In this document: in pieces, positions 34,649 through 42,897 of the stretch
Layout: every line of letters starts with the position of its first letter
How positions within the stretch are numbered: the first letter of the stretch is position 1
From: Cognaticolwellia aestuarii
Lineage (GTDB): Bacteria; Pseudomonadota; Gammaproteobacteria; Enterobacterales; Alteromonadaceae
Length of the DNA: 64,000 nucleotides
Assembly (NCBI RefSeq): GCF_002000025.1
Contig: NZ_MUZV01000009.1
Span: 124,001-188,000, forward strand
Direction: 5' to 3'
The notes under the pieces: generated by a model
The model's database searches: none
Told to the model about the DNA's origin: nothing
Seen by the model: only the letters and a program-made list of their open reading frames with translations
Translations under genes and position numbers: made by a program

Positions 34649-35005
34649 ATGAAAATAAATCTTTCAGGTCATCATGTTGACGTTACTGATTCAATCAAAG
34701 AACATATCAATGAAAAGTTTTCAAAAATAGCGACACACTTTCCAACCCTAATTTCACTCGATGTTATTTTATCGCACGAACATAACCAGCACAGTGTTGA
34801 GCTTCGAACCACTTATGAAGGTGGACGCATTTCTGCATCAGCAAGCGATAGCGTCATGTATCCGGCTATTGCCACAGCTGCAAAAAAATTAGATGCCGCA
34901 TTAAAGCACCGTAAAGGTTTATTAAAAGCTAATTTGCATAGTAAACCAGAGGTAACGGCACCAGAAATTGCCCATGAAAAGGTTCAAGAGATGAATCTCA
35001 ACTAA
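34649..35005 (+). CDS. hpf: Ribosome hibernation promoting factor (HPF, short form)
   Basis: A 118-residue protein of the HPF/RaiA family: beta-alpha-beta-beta-beta-alpha domain starting MKINLSGHHVDVTDSIKEHI with the conserved basic C-terminal helix (KKLDAALKHRKG at 80-91). It binds the 30S decoding region and promotes inactive 100S ribosome dimers in stationary phase. The usual partners rpoN and ptsN are not adjacent; it is monocistronic with its own terminator. The last about 25 residues are a non-conserved tail. Confidence 0.92.
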   Translation: MKINLSGHHVDVTDSIKEHINEKFSKIATHFPTLISLDVILSHEHNQHSVELRTTYEGGRISASASDSVMYPAIATAAKKLDAALKHRKGLLKANLHSKPEVTAPEIAHEKVQEMNLN

Positions 35006-35039
35006 TTCAACAACTGATAAATGTCAGATTTTTAACCAG

Positions 35040-35060
35040 GGAGGCTACCGCCTCCTTTTT
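35040..35060 (+). terminator. Intrinsic terminator of hpf
   Basis: GGAGGC / GCCTCC stem, loop TACC, followed by TTTTT, 35 bp after the stop. Confidence 0.9.
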
Positions 35061-35211
35061 AATGCCAAGTTATCCTACTTCATCACTCAAAGATGTAAAA
35101 ATCAACGTCAAATCACCCAGCAGCTCAATGAGAGTAAAGGTGAATTTAGTTTGGTATAACACGCAAATATGCTTAAGATAGACATTTTAATAACATGTCA
35201 TTAGAGATAAT

Positions 35212-35625
35212 ATGCTAGAGATTTCCAATAACGTTGTCATTGCTGACTGGGAAATTGAGCTTACAGGTATCAGAGCCACAGGTAATGGCGGTCAGCGAGT
35301 TAATAAGGTCGAAACGGCTATCCATTTACGCTTTGACATTAAGCGCTCGTCTCTACCCGCTCTATATAAAGAACGACTGCTAAAACTATCGGACAGTCGA
35401 ATATCAACTGACGGTATTGTCATCATTAAAGCGCAATCTTATCGAACGCAAACCATGAATAAAGATGACGCACTAAAGCGTCTAAAAGCATTAATTTTGT
35501 CTGCCATGATAGTACAAAAAGCGCGACGAGCCACCAAGCCGACGAAAGGTTCGAATCTTCGACGTTTAGATGCAAAAAAACGGCTTAGCTCTAACAAAGC
35601 CTTGCGTGGCAAAATAAACCATTAA
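35212..35625 (+). CDS. arfB: Peptidyl-tRNA hydrolase / ribosome rescue factor ArfB
   Basis: A 137-residue release-factor-like protein with the catalytic Gly-Gly-Gln at 26-28 in RATGNGGQRVNKVETA and a basic C-terminal tail (RRATKPTKGSNLRRLDAKKRLSSNKALRGK) that enters the empty mRNA channel. ArfB (YaeJ) hydrolyses peptidyl-tRNA on ribosomes stalled without a stop codon. Length matches E. coli ArfB (140). It is a single gene between hpf and the HxlR regulator. Confidence 0.95.
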   Translation: MLEISNNVVIADWEIELTGIRATGNGGQRVNKVETAIHLRFDIKRSSLPALYKERLLKLSDSRISTDGIVIIKAQSYRTQTMNKDDALKRLKALILSAMIVQKARRATKPTKGSNLRRLDAKKRLSSNKALRGKINH

Positions 35626-35648
35626 TCATCAATTACTATTTGCTTCTT

Positions 35649-35686
35649 AACTACACTTTATGTACTTTACTACATAAAGTGTAGTT
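35649..35686. promoter_or_regulatory. Perfect 16-bp-arm palindrome before the HxlR-nudC operon (candidate operator)
   Basis: Arms AACTACACTTTATGTA and TACATAAAGTGTAGTT around CTTTAC, ending 7 bp before the regulator start codon. HxlR proteins bind palindromes as dimers, so autoregulation is a natural inference. It also lies 24 bp after arfB but has no T run, which argues against a terminator. Confidence 0.7.
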
Positions 35687-35693
35687 AGGTTTT

Positions 35694-36068
35694 ATGAGAG
35701 TAAATTCTATGTCATTGCCGATCCCCGGTTCAGCTGTTCGTGGCTCAAAAACAGGTAAGCCGATTATGGCTTTACTTGATTTACTTGGTCGTACTTGGTG
35801 TTTGGGGGTTATTTGGCAGTTACGCCAAGGAACCTTGAGTTTTAGTGAGTTGCAACTGCGCTGCGAAAATATTTCACCCACATTGTTAACCAAGCGGTTG
35901 AAAGAGTTACAACAAACTAATTTAATTGAAAAAAATTTACAAGGCTATCAATTAACCGCTATTGGTTTTGCGCTGTTTCAAGTAATTGCACCCTTAAGTC
36001 AATGGTCGAAACTATGGCAATTATCATTCGAAGAACAGTCAATGTTACAAGAGAGCGAAAATGAATAA
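35694..36068 (+). CDS. HxlR family winged-helix transcriptional regulator
   Basis: A 124-residue DNA-binding protein with the HxlR core: LLGRTWCLGVIWQL (about 29-42), SELQLRCENISPTLLTKRLKEL (about 51-72; the recognition helix lies in ISPTLLTKRLKEL) and the wing YQLTAIG. HxlR proteins usually repress or activate adjacent genes in response to reactive small molecules. It starts 7 bp after a perfect palindrome and its 3' end overlaps nudC by 8 bp, so both are likely cotranscribed and autoregulated. The start at 35694 has AGG 5 bases upstream; 35709 is an alternative. Confidence 0.88.
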   Translation: MRVNSMSLPIPGSAVRGSKTGKPIMALLDLLGRTWCLGVIWQLRQGTLSFSELQLRCENISPTLLTKRLKELQQTNLIEKNLQGYQLTAIGFALFQVIAPLSQWSKLWQLSFEEQSMLQESENE

Positions 36069-37107
36069 TGATTTAACCTTTTCTCAAATGCCACTTGATC
36101 GTGCTTCAACACTGAGAAAAGATCAAACTTGGATGCAAGATAAATTAAGCTCAGAAGATAGTTGCTTCTATTTTTTTTGGCGAGGTAAGTTTCTTTATTA
36201 TCAGCAGAAGTTAGCCGTATACACTAGAAAAAACGGCATTAACTCTGCACGTGAAGTTAATTATGCTGATGTGTTTACCGAACTTTCACAGACAAGCGAT
36301 GCTGTTTTTTTGGGCACAAGTGCTGATATTGCTTATTTTGTTTGTGATTTATCGATAATGAATGACGATGAAATAGCGGGGTGGCTGAAAAAACTTAATA
36401 TTGATAATAGCAAGTTTATTGACTTTAGGCGTTCACTGTCACTATTAAGCCCATCACAGGCCGCTATTCTGAGCTACGGTAAAGCCTTAATACATTGGCA
36501 GCAAAGTGCTTTACATTGCGGTTATTGCGGCGCAAAAACTAAGGCATTAGATGGTGGTCATCGGCGTGTTTGCCTTTGTGAAAATTGTCAAAAAGAGCAT
36601 TTTCCGCGCACAGACCCTGCTGTTATTATGCTGGTGGAATATCAACCAAAATTTGGCCCAGCAGTTTGCTTATTGGCTGAACATCATCGAACACCAGAAC
36701 AAGCATTTTCAACACTTGCTGGTTTCGTTGACCCTGGAGAGTCATTGCAGGAAGCTGTTGCAAGAGAGGTTCTTGAAGAGGCAGGGGTGCAAGTAAATAA
36801 CGTTCGTTACGTCGATTCACAACCTTGGCCATTTCCTAATTCCCTTATGGTAGGTTTTATTGCACAAGCTAGCAGTTTGGATTTGTGTCTTGAAGAAGAA
36901 GAGTTGCGAAGTGCCGCTTGGTTTACTGCTGAGCAACTAATGAACTTTAAGGATTGGGGAGACGATGCTGCAGGCCCTAAACTACCACGAAAAGAGTCCA
37001 TAGCAAGGTTACTCATTGATACTTGGTGCAAAAGTCAATTTGAAGCTAATGCCAAGACTGAAAAAATGGCTGTAGAAGTAAAGACTGCGCTTTTAGCGAG
37101 TTCGTGA
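36061..37107 (+). CDS. nudC: NADH pyrophosphatase / NAD-RNA decapping hydrolase NudC
   Basis: A 348-residue protein with the NudC layout: an N-terminal domain, a zinc ribbon beginning with Cys153 and Cys156 (CGYCGAKTKALDGGHRRVC), then the Nudix domain with box GFVDPGESLQEAVAREVLEEAG from residue 221. NudC hydrolyses NADH and removes NAD caps from RNA. E. coli NudC has 257 residues; the extra length here is in the N-terminal domain and a C-terminal tail. The overlap with an HxlR regulator gene is unusual for nudC. Confidence 0.93.
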   Translation: MNNDLTFSQMPLDRASTLRKDQTWMQDKLSSEDSCFYFFWRGKFLYYQQKLAVYTRKNGINSAREVNYADVFTELSQTSDAVFLGTSADIAYFVCDLSIMNDDEIAGWLKKLNIDNSKFIDFRRSLSLLSPSQAAILSYGKALIHWQQSALHCGYCGAKTKALDGGHRRVCLCENCQKEHFPRTDPAVIMLVEYQPKFGPAVCLLAEHHRTPEQAFSTLAGFVDPGESLQEAVAREVLEEAGVQVNNVRYVDSQPWPFPNSLMVGFIAQASSLDLCLEEEELRSAAWFTAEQLMNFKDWGDDAAGPKLPRKESIARLLIDTWCKSQFEANAKTEKMAVEVKTALLASS

Positions 37108-37114
37108 TGTTAAC

Positions 37115-37163
37115 TTAGGCACTATGATAGCAATAATGATAAACAATATAGCATAGTGCCTAA
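37115..37163. terminator. Long-loop hairpin between nudC and the cyclophilin gene
   Basis: Arms TTAGGCACTATG / CATAGTGCCTAA (12 bp) around a 25-base AT-rich loop, between two convergent genes. No T run; could be a bidirectional 3' end structure. Confidence 0.5.
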
Positions 37164-37184
37164 ATGTAAATGAACGAGAGCTGA

Positions 37185-37961
37185 TTAGTTAAAGCGTCTT
37201 CTTAGCGCAATTAAACCGGCAAAAAACAAACCAAACCATGCGATAGTGCCGCCACTGCTACTTGACTTTGGAGGCTCTGGAGTAACAGGTGGTGCCACAA
37301 CTAAAGAGGTGTTTTTTACTGGCGTTAAGCTATTGGCGGAGTTAACCGTTGGATCAGAAATTGTAACTGATTCAATAATGACAAAGTTGTTAGTGCCCGG
37401 AACAAAACTACTATCCGCGCATTGCTCAGCACTGTAATCAGGCATAGGTATGCTTGAACACAAAGGTAACGCTGCAATAGCGTCAATATTATCCATACCT
37501 TCGATAACTTCACCAAATACTGTAAAACCGCCATTTTGCGTGTCTAATTTTGGGTCTCCGCCACTATTATCTGATAAGTTTACAAACCATTGGCTTGTAG
37601 CGCTATTCTCATTGTTTGCCACTTTCGCCATAGCAATTGTACCGCGAACATTAGAATAAACCGGTTCATTTTTTATGCTGTTATCCGTTGGAATTGCCGT
37701 TAAAGGTAAGTTACCGGTAAATTCAAAACCACCTGCTTGCATCACAAAATCAGGTACAACACGGTGCACAACGGTGTTGTTATAATCTTCATCGGTAACG
37801 TATTTAAGAAAGTTGCGTACAGTTTCAGGAGTAGTTTCATCATGCAGATTAACTTTAAAATTACCATGAGATGTTTGGAATTCAACTATAGTGGCGGAAG
37901 TTGAAAGGCTAATAAAGGTAAGTGCTGCAAGTGATATTTTTGATAATTTTGAGAAGTTCAT
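37185..37961 (-). CDS. Exported cyclophilin-type peptidylprolyl isomerase with GlyGly-CTERM tail
   Basis: With the ATG at 37961 the protein has 258 residues: signal peptide (MNFSKLSKISLAALTFISLSTSA), a cyclophilin domain with the family segments VVHRVVPDFVMQAGGFEF and GTIAMAKVANNENSATSQWFVNL and FTVFGEVIEGMDNIDAI, then a Pro/Ser-rich linker and a C-terminal Gly-Gly, hydrophobic helix and Arg-Arg-Arg cluster (SSSGGTIAWFGLFFAGLIAL). That tail is the GlyGly-CTERM signal recognised by rhombosortase for cleavage and surface attachment. A further upstream TTG start (38057) adds a second hydrophobic stretch and is unlikely. Confidence 0.9.
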   Translation of the reverse strand: MNFSKLSKISLAALTFISLSTSATIVEFQTSHGNFKVNLHDETTPETVRNFLKYVTDEDYNNTVVHRVVPDFVMQAGGFEFTGNLPLTAIPTDNSIKNEPVYSNVRGTIAMAKVANNENSATSQWFVNLSDNSGGDPKLDTQNGGFTVFGEVIEGMDNIDAIAALPLCSSIPMPDYSAEQCADSSFVPGTNNFVIIESVTISDPTVNSANSLTPVKNTSLVVAPPVTPEPPKSSSSGGTIAWFGLFFAGLIALRRRFN

Positions 37962-38231
37962 AGGTATATTCTTATGGCTCAAGCTGTTAAAAATTACAAG
38001 AATCATAAGTTGCTTTAAGGAAAACAACAAGACCAAGCAAGCTTTTAGATTTTTCAAATATGGTATTGCTCGTTAATTATCAACTTTACATTGAGTGTAA
38101 CGTAGTGCTGACAATGGAAAACTTAGTAAGTGTTTATGACCAAAGATAAACATGATCTTGATCAGTTGAAGCATCGATTTTTCTTAGTAAAGTCGCTGAC
38201 TTATGTAAATTAATCTCAAGGTTAACTGACG

Positions 38232-40010
38232 ATGTCGTATGAAATGAATTTAGGTAAGGCATATAATGATAGCTTGCCAACTTTAGGAAATGTTATCACT
38301 GAGGTGATCCAATTTTTTGGCGCTGAAAGAGTTTATGGTGTAGGAGGGGATTTTGCGGCCAATTTAATTGCTGCTATCGCGCCAAAAGTAACTATATGTC
38401 CATCAAGTAACGAAATGCATGCCGGATTTTCTGCTTGTGCAAAAGCTGAAATTGATGGTATTGGCTTTTGCCTATCGACCTATATGGTGGGCAGTTTACC
38501 CTGCACCTCTGCTGCTGCACTAGCCGTTACTGAAGGCTTGCCTGTGGTGTTTATATCAGGAGCACCTGCAGAGTCGGAAGTTGCTAACCTAGCAATTCAT
38601 CATACTTTGCATCCCAATACCGCTTGGAAAACTGAGTATGATAATGCCTTAAATACTTTTGCGGCCTTAGGTGTAAAAGTTGAACGATTACAGGGGCAAA
38701 GAGCAGCAGGGCACCCCAATGTTGCGGGTGAGCGATTTTATCAACTTGTGGCACATGCATATAAAACTAAGCAACCCGTTTTTATTGAAGTGCCTCGTGA
38801 TCAAGTGTTTCAAAAAACGCAGCCAATTCAGTTACCACTAAGCACAAGTCATATTTGTGAGTGTGAGCATGTTTTAACGGGTGCTGAACTTGTCGTTAGC
38901 GCGATTATAGAAAAACTTAAACATGCTCAGTTTCCATTGTTATATCTGGGCGATAGGTTGAAGCATAATCAAGTACTGCAGCAACTGCTGATGGCGTTTG
39001 CTGAGCAGTTTAGTATTCCCTATGCTACCAGTTGGTTTGCAAAAGGGCTTTTTGATGAATATCACAAGCTTTGTTTGGGCTCATATAACGGTGTATTCAC
39101 TCAAACATCGGGCCGTCATTATATCGAGCAAAAAGTTGATTACATTATAGATGTTGCTAGCAGTATACTGCCGCAAGACAGTAATATTGCTTTTGCCACT
39201 GGCACGCATAAAATTGAAACTTTTGAAAATAAAACCTTACTTAAAGGTGGCACATTATTAGAAAAAGATTTAGTTGAGATATTCCAGCTACTATTACAGC
39301 GTAATAAAAAAGCCTTCAGCTTTAACCCGCCATCTGTTGAACCACAAAAGATACAACTTCACCATGAGCTTGATTTTAATAATTTGGCAAGCACATTAAA
39401 TTACATACAAGCTGAGAGTAAGACTAAGTTTGTTTATTTACCAGAGGTCGGTAATTCTTATTTTGCTAGCTATAGTTTAAAAGTAAAAGCGTCATCTTTA
39501 GGTCGTAGCTGGCTGACAAACCCTTGGTATGGCGCTATGGGGACCGCACTGCCTTATGCGCGCGTGGTTGCTCAGCGTTTGCAAGATAACGCACATGATG
39601 AAAGGGCTGTAGTTATCATTGGTGATGGCGGTTTCCATTTTCAGCTTAACGATTTAATACATTTCTTGAAAGATAACACGGACGTCACGATTATTTACAT
39701 GCGTAATAATGTTTTTCATCTAGGTAAAAGCGGTGACGATGCGATCTATCATTGTAATGATGAAAGGTTTGATGTTCATCAAGTCATTAAAGGCTATCAA
39801 GGAAGTTCAACGACGATAGAAACCGTTGAACAGTTCATTGCTGCATTTACAACAACACTAAAGCAGACGGGGATATCTTTGATAGAAGTGCTAGCAAAGC
39901 CTATTGAGAGTAAACAATGCCATGAAATTAGACTGTTGAATTTATATATTAAAGCTAAAAATGGTCAAGCCGAAGCGCTTAAAGAATGGCAGTCGCTAAC
40001 GTTAGCCTAG
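38232..40010 (+). CDS. Thiamine-diphosphate-dependent decarboxylase-like enzyme (PDC/IPDC family)
   Basis: A 592-residue protein with the three-domain ThDP fold: N-terminal pyrimidine-binding domain with the catalytic-type Glu61 (SSNEMHAGF), a middle domain, and a C-terminal PP domain with GDG at 464-466 and Asn-Asn at 492-493, the metal-diphosphate motif. Residues IHHTLH (about 123) resemble the paired histidines of pyruvate and indolepyruvate decarboxylases. These enzymes decarboxylate 2-oxo acids to aldehydes. The substrate cannot be fixed from sequence. Monocistronic, no neighbour in the same pathway. Confidence 0.8.
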   Translation: MSYEMNLGKAYNDSLPTLGNVITEVIQFFGAERVYGVGGDFAANLIAAIAPKVTICPSSNEMHAGFSACAKAEIDGIGFCLSTYMVGSLPCTSAAALAVTEGLPVVFISGAPAESEVANLAIHHTLHPNTAWKTEYDNALNTFAALGVKVERLQGQRAAGHPNVAGERFYQLVAHAYKTKQPVFIEVPRDQVFQKTQPIQLPLSTSHICECEHVLTGAELVVSAIIEKLKHAQFPLLYLGDRLKHNQVLQQLLMAFAEQFSIPYATSWFAKGLFDEYHKLCLGSYNGVFTQTSGRHYIEQKVDYIIDVASSILPQDSNIAFATGTHKIETFENKTLLKGGTLLEKDLVEIFQLLLQRNKKAFSFNPPSVEPQKIQLHHELDFNNLASTLNYIQAESKTKFVYLPEVGNSYFASYSLKVKASSLGRSWLTNPWYGAMGTALPYARVVAQRLQDNAHDERAVVIIGDGGFHFQLNDLIHFLKDNTDVTIIYMRNNVFHLGKSGDDAIYHCNDERFDVHQVIKGYQGSSTTIETVEQFIAAFTTTLKQTGISLIEVLAKPIESKQCHEIRLLNLYIKAKNGQAEALKEWQSLTLA

Positions 40011-40026
40011 TCGCTAAAGGCTAATC

Positions 40027-40074
40027 AGCTAAGTGTGACAGATAGCGAAATGAGTTAACTATCACACTTTAGCT
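40027..40074. terminator. Hairpin downstream of the ThDP enzyme gene
   Basis: AGCTAAGTGTGA pairs with TCACACTTTAGCT (one bulged T) around a loop of about 23 bases, between convergent genes. No clear T run. Confidence 0.45.
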
Positions 40075-40130
40075 CTACTACTATGATATTTGTTTAATGT
40101 TTTGCTAAAACGAGACTGATTTAAACTTTA

Positions 40131-40796
40131 TTAAATAGCTTTCAAAAATCGTTCGCTGCGCGGCATTAAATATTGCTGATAATTTAAAGAGAATGCGACC
40201 GTATTAGAGCGCCCGATAATCTCTTCACGGGGCACTAAACCAATTGAGCGTGAATCAGCACTATTGTCGCGGTTGTCTCCCATCATGAGGTAAAAACCAG
40301 CGGGAATGGTTATTTCATTAAAATTTGCTCTATGTGGTTGGTTATTATTGCCCGGTTGTACTTGGGTACGTATTAAGTGAGTATGGTCGGCAATGTGCTC
40401 TTGGCTCAGAGTATACTCTTTTTGCTGAGAAACTACTGTATAGTCAGCGACTTGATGATTAATAGAGAGTTGATTGTTCTGCATGGAAATAGTATCACCA
40501 GGAATACCAATAACGCGCTTTACTAAGCGCTTTTTTGCCACTTTTGATTCAAAAATGACAATGTCATTGCGCTCTGGATCAGCAAACTTTATTAATGTTT
40601 TCTGACTAAAAGGTAGTTTTAAGTCATAAGCCATTTTATTGATAATAATACGGTCACCTTCAACTATTGTTGGTTTCATTGAGCCGGTGGGAACATCATT
40701 CCAATCAGCGACGGCGCTACGAAAAACCAACATCAAGGAAATGAAAACGAGTAACGAGGTATTGCTTTTACAGAAATTTGTAATAATTTTTTTCAT
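40131..40796 (-). CDS. lepB: Signal peptidase I paralogue, single-anchor form
   Basis: A 221-residue serine protease that cleaves Sec signal peptides. One N-terminal membrane segment (about 13-30) is followed by the catalytic Ser39 in TGSMKPT, the general-base lysine Lys93 in RLVKRVIGIPGD, and the box E MGDNRDNSADSR. Standard E. coli LepB has two membrane segments and 324 residues; this form lacks the second and most of the inserted domain. Such short SPase I paralogues usually accompany a housekeeping lepB next to rnc, which is not in this window. The neighbour on the same strand is a secreted protein of unknown function. Confidence 0.88.
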   Translation of the reverse strand: MKKIITNFCKSNTSLLVFISLMLVFRSAVADWNDVPTGSMKPTIVEGDRIIINKMAYDLKLPFSQKTLIKFADPERNDIVIFESKVAKKRLVKRVIGIPGDTISMQNNQLSINHQVADYTVVSQQKEYTLSQEHIADHTHLIRTQVQPGNNNQPHRANFNEITIPAGFYLMMGDNRDNSADSRSIGLVPREEIIGRSNTVAFSLNYQQYLMPRSERFLKAI

Positions 40797-40961
40797 AATA
40801 TTCCCTTTAAATTGTAATAAAATAACGACTTAGTTGTTGACTAAGCCGTTATTTAAAAGTTCCGCAATTTAAACAGGATTTAAATGAAATTAACGGCTAT
40901 AAATGTAAGCTTTTATTTCTATTTCTATTAAAAAATCAGCAGATAACTTAACCATAATGGT

Positions 40962-41576
40962 TTATTTATCGCTATAGCCCCAGGGTGCATCTGGTGTCTG
41001 AACAGCCTGGGTTAAATCGAAATCAACACGAAACTCTCGTCCTTGGCGAATCAAGCGATAGCTAAACTTTTCAGGGTAGATAAACATTTGCCAAGTATTG
41101 CCTACAGACTGTGGAATACCAGATTTGACGAATAGCTGCTTTGAATATTCATCAGCAGGAAAAGACTGTACTTGGGCCCAACCCGCGTCATTGGTGTGTC
41201 CGCCATACATAGTTGATTCATCGAAACTACCATCTTGATGACGGTGATCATGTTTTAATGAAAGCCCAGAGCCTGTTTTTGTTATTATCCAAGTACGAGA
41301 AGCGTCATCACCGACATGAAAAGGAATTTCAAGCCTTTCATCGGAACATTTCCTAATATGCATAATAAGTTTTTTATTACTAAAACCACCACCACTAGCG
41401 TTATCGACCGTCACTTGACCTTCAAATGCTTTATGACATAAGGCTTTTATACTATTGAAGAAACTTTCATGGCTTGGCACGGAAACTAATGGAGCAGCAC
41501 TTATAGTTGCCGCATTAGCAGAACAAAAGATAGTACTGGACAGTAACAAGGTTAAAATATTGGTTTTTGCTTTCAT
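40962..41576 (-). CDS. Secreted protein of unknown function
   Basis: A 204-residue protein with a signal peptide (MKAKTNILTLLLSSTIFCSANA). The mature part has only a few cysteines (CHKAFEGQ and RKCSDERL, which could form a disulfide) and His-rich segments including LKHDHRHQDG. I recognise the pattern of a small conserved exported protein but no named family or catalytic motif. It lies 165 bp upstream of the signal peptidase paralogue on the same strand. Function unknown. Confidence 0.6.
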   Translation of the reverse strand: MKAKTNILTLLLSSTIFCSANAATISAAPLVSVPSHESFFNSIKALCHKAFEGQVTVDNASGGGFSNKKLIMHIRKCSDERLEIPFHVGDDASRTWIITKTGSGLSLKHDHRHQDGSFDESTMYGGHTNDAGWAQVQSFPADEYSKQLFVKSGIPQSVGNTWQMFIYPEKFSYRLIRQGREFRVDFDLTQAVQTPDAPWGYSDK

Positions 41577-41757
41577 GAAATAGGCCTATAAATTGACTAA
41601 CATTAGAAAAAATTTAATATTTGATGCTATCAGATATTAATTTAATAGAAAGCTGTAATAGTATTTTGCAATAAAAGTTAGGCTTACACTGCAAAAATAA
41701 TTTACTTGTAGTCTGCGCACTTGCAGCGCAAAATCAGACAAAATTAAGACCTAGCGT

Positions 41758-42291
41758 ATGAGAAAGCTGGAAATGAAATTGAAGAATGAAAATGTAGTAA
41801 TTGGTTTAACTGATCCCAAAAGTCCGTCAAATGTTGGCGCTGTTATGCGTGCTGCAGGTTGTTACCAAGCAGATGAAGTTCGCTACACAGGTGTTCGCTA
41901 CGCAAGAGCGGCAAAGTTCCATACTGACACTAAAGATGTATCTCAAAAAATTCCTTTACATGCGGTTGAGTCCTTAACGGGTAACTTACTATTAGGGCAA
42001 AAAATTATTTGTGTTGATTTGGTTGAGGGCGCTATACCTTTACCTGAATTTGAACATCCTGAAAACGCCATTTATATTTTTGGCCCTGAAGATGGCACGA
42101 TTGCTCAAGAGGTAATTAACAAAGCTGATGCTGTAGTTTATGTGCCAACCATTGGCTGCATGAACTTAGCAGCAAGTGTAAATGTTTTACTTTATGATCG
42201 GTTGGCGAAAGCAAAAAATACGTTGTTAGGAGACGAGTTAATTAGACGTAGTAGAGATACTAATAACAAGGTAAAAGTAAAATCAACTTAA
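41758..42291 (+). CDS. SPOUT-class RNA methyltransferase (TrmH/SpoU family)
   Basis: A 177-residue enzyme that is essentially one SPOUT domain. The three conserved motifs are visible: DPKSPSNVGAVMRAA near residue 20 (motif 1), IYIFGPEDGT near 110 (motif 2) and MNLAASVNVLLYDRL near 140 (motif 3), which form the knotted SAM site. Members methylate 2'-O ribose in tRNA or rRNA; the target of this short form is unknown. The start 41758 or 41773 (M6) cannot be decided with certainty. Confidence 0.88.
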   Translation: MRKLEMKLKNENVVIGLTDPKSPSNVGAVMRAAGCYQADEVRYTGVRYARAAKFHTDTKDVSQKIPLHAVESLTGNLLLGQKIICVDLVEGAIPLPEFEHPENAIYIFGPEDGTIAQEVINKADAVVYVPTIGCMNLAASVNVLLYDRLAKAKNTLLGDELIRRSRDTNNKVKVKST

Positions 42292-42401
42292 GCGGTAAAA
42301 CAGTTGTAGCGTCAGTTCGTGTGTATAACCAGCGTAAGTTGATTAACAATGCAGCGATTACATTTTTTATTGCTACAATTGATTCTTTTCTGTGAAACGG
42401 C

Positions 42402-42429
42402 TTGACTCTTGATAAAAAGTCGGTAGAAT
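42402..42429 (+). promoter_or_regulatory. Sigma-70 promoter of the cold shock gene
   Basis: TTGACT (42402-42407), 16-bp spacer, TAGAAT (42424-42429). The predicted transcript starts near 42436 and leaves a leader of about 147 nt before the csp start, typical of cspA-type mRNAs that rely on leader structure for cold control. Confidence 0.75.
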
Positions 42430-42582
42430 CCGTCTCAGCTAGAAAGTAAGACCTATATTTATGTACAAAGTTTCGAAGTTATATTAGTAAGTAGCTCGTC
42501 CTGTTTAATAAGTAATAGCAACACTTCCTGCAACATCGCCTTATTTTTGAGGCATCAATTACGAATAAATAGGATAATACAA

Positions 42583-42792
42583 ATGTCTAATACAACTACT
42601 GGTACAGTAAAATGGTTCAACGAGTCTAAAGGTTTTGGTTTCATCGAGCAAGAATCTGGTCCAGACGTTTTCGCACATTTCTCTGCAATCTCTGGCGACG
42701 GTTTCAAAACTCTTGCTGAAGGCCAAAAAGTACAGTTTACTGTTACTCAAGGTCAAAAAGGTCCTCAAGCTGAGAACATCGTAGCACTTTAA
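42583..42792 (+). CDS. Cold shock protein CspA family
   Basis: A 69-residue protein starting at ATG 42583; an upstream in-frame start at 42547 adds residues absent from the family. The nucleic acid binding motifs KGFGFIE (RNP1) and DVFAHFS (RNP2) are intact, and the fold spans the whole protein. It binds single-stranded RNA and DNA and melts structure at low temperature. It has its own promoter, a leader of about 147 nt and an intrinsic terminator, so it is transcribed alone. Confidence 0.96.
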   Translation: MSNTTTGTVKWFNESKGFGFIEQESGPDVFAHFSAISGDGFKTLAEGQKVQFTVTQGQKGPQAENIVAL

Positions 42793-42847
42793 TTAATATT
42801 GCTAGTTAGCTTAAATTTTTAAGTAAACTAATATATTAAGAGTGTTG

Positions 42848-42877
42848 AAAAGGGGAGACATTAGTCTGCCCTTTTTT
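42848..42877 (+). terminator. Intrinsic terminator of the csp gene
   Basis: AAAAGGG-AGAC / GTCT-CCC arms with loop ATTA and six T. Confidence 0.9.
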
Positions 42878-42897
42878 GTGTCTATAATAAAATAATT

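Noticed and set aside
42547-42582. Upstream start extending the cold shock protein by 12 residues
   Set aside because: Csp family proteins start at the MSNTT position; the extension is leader sequence.
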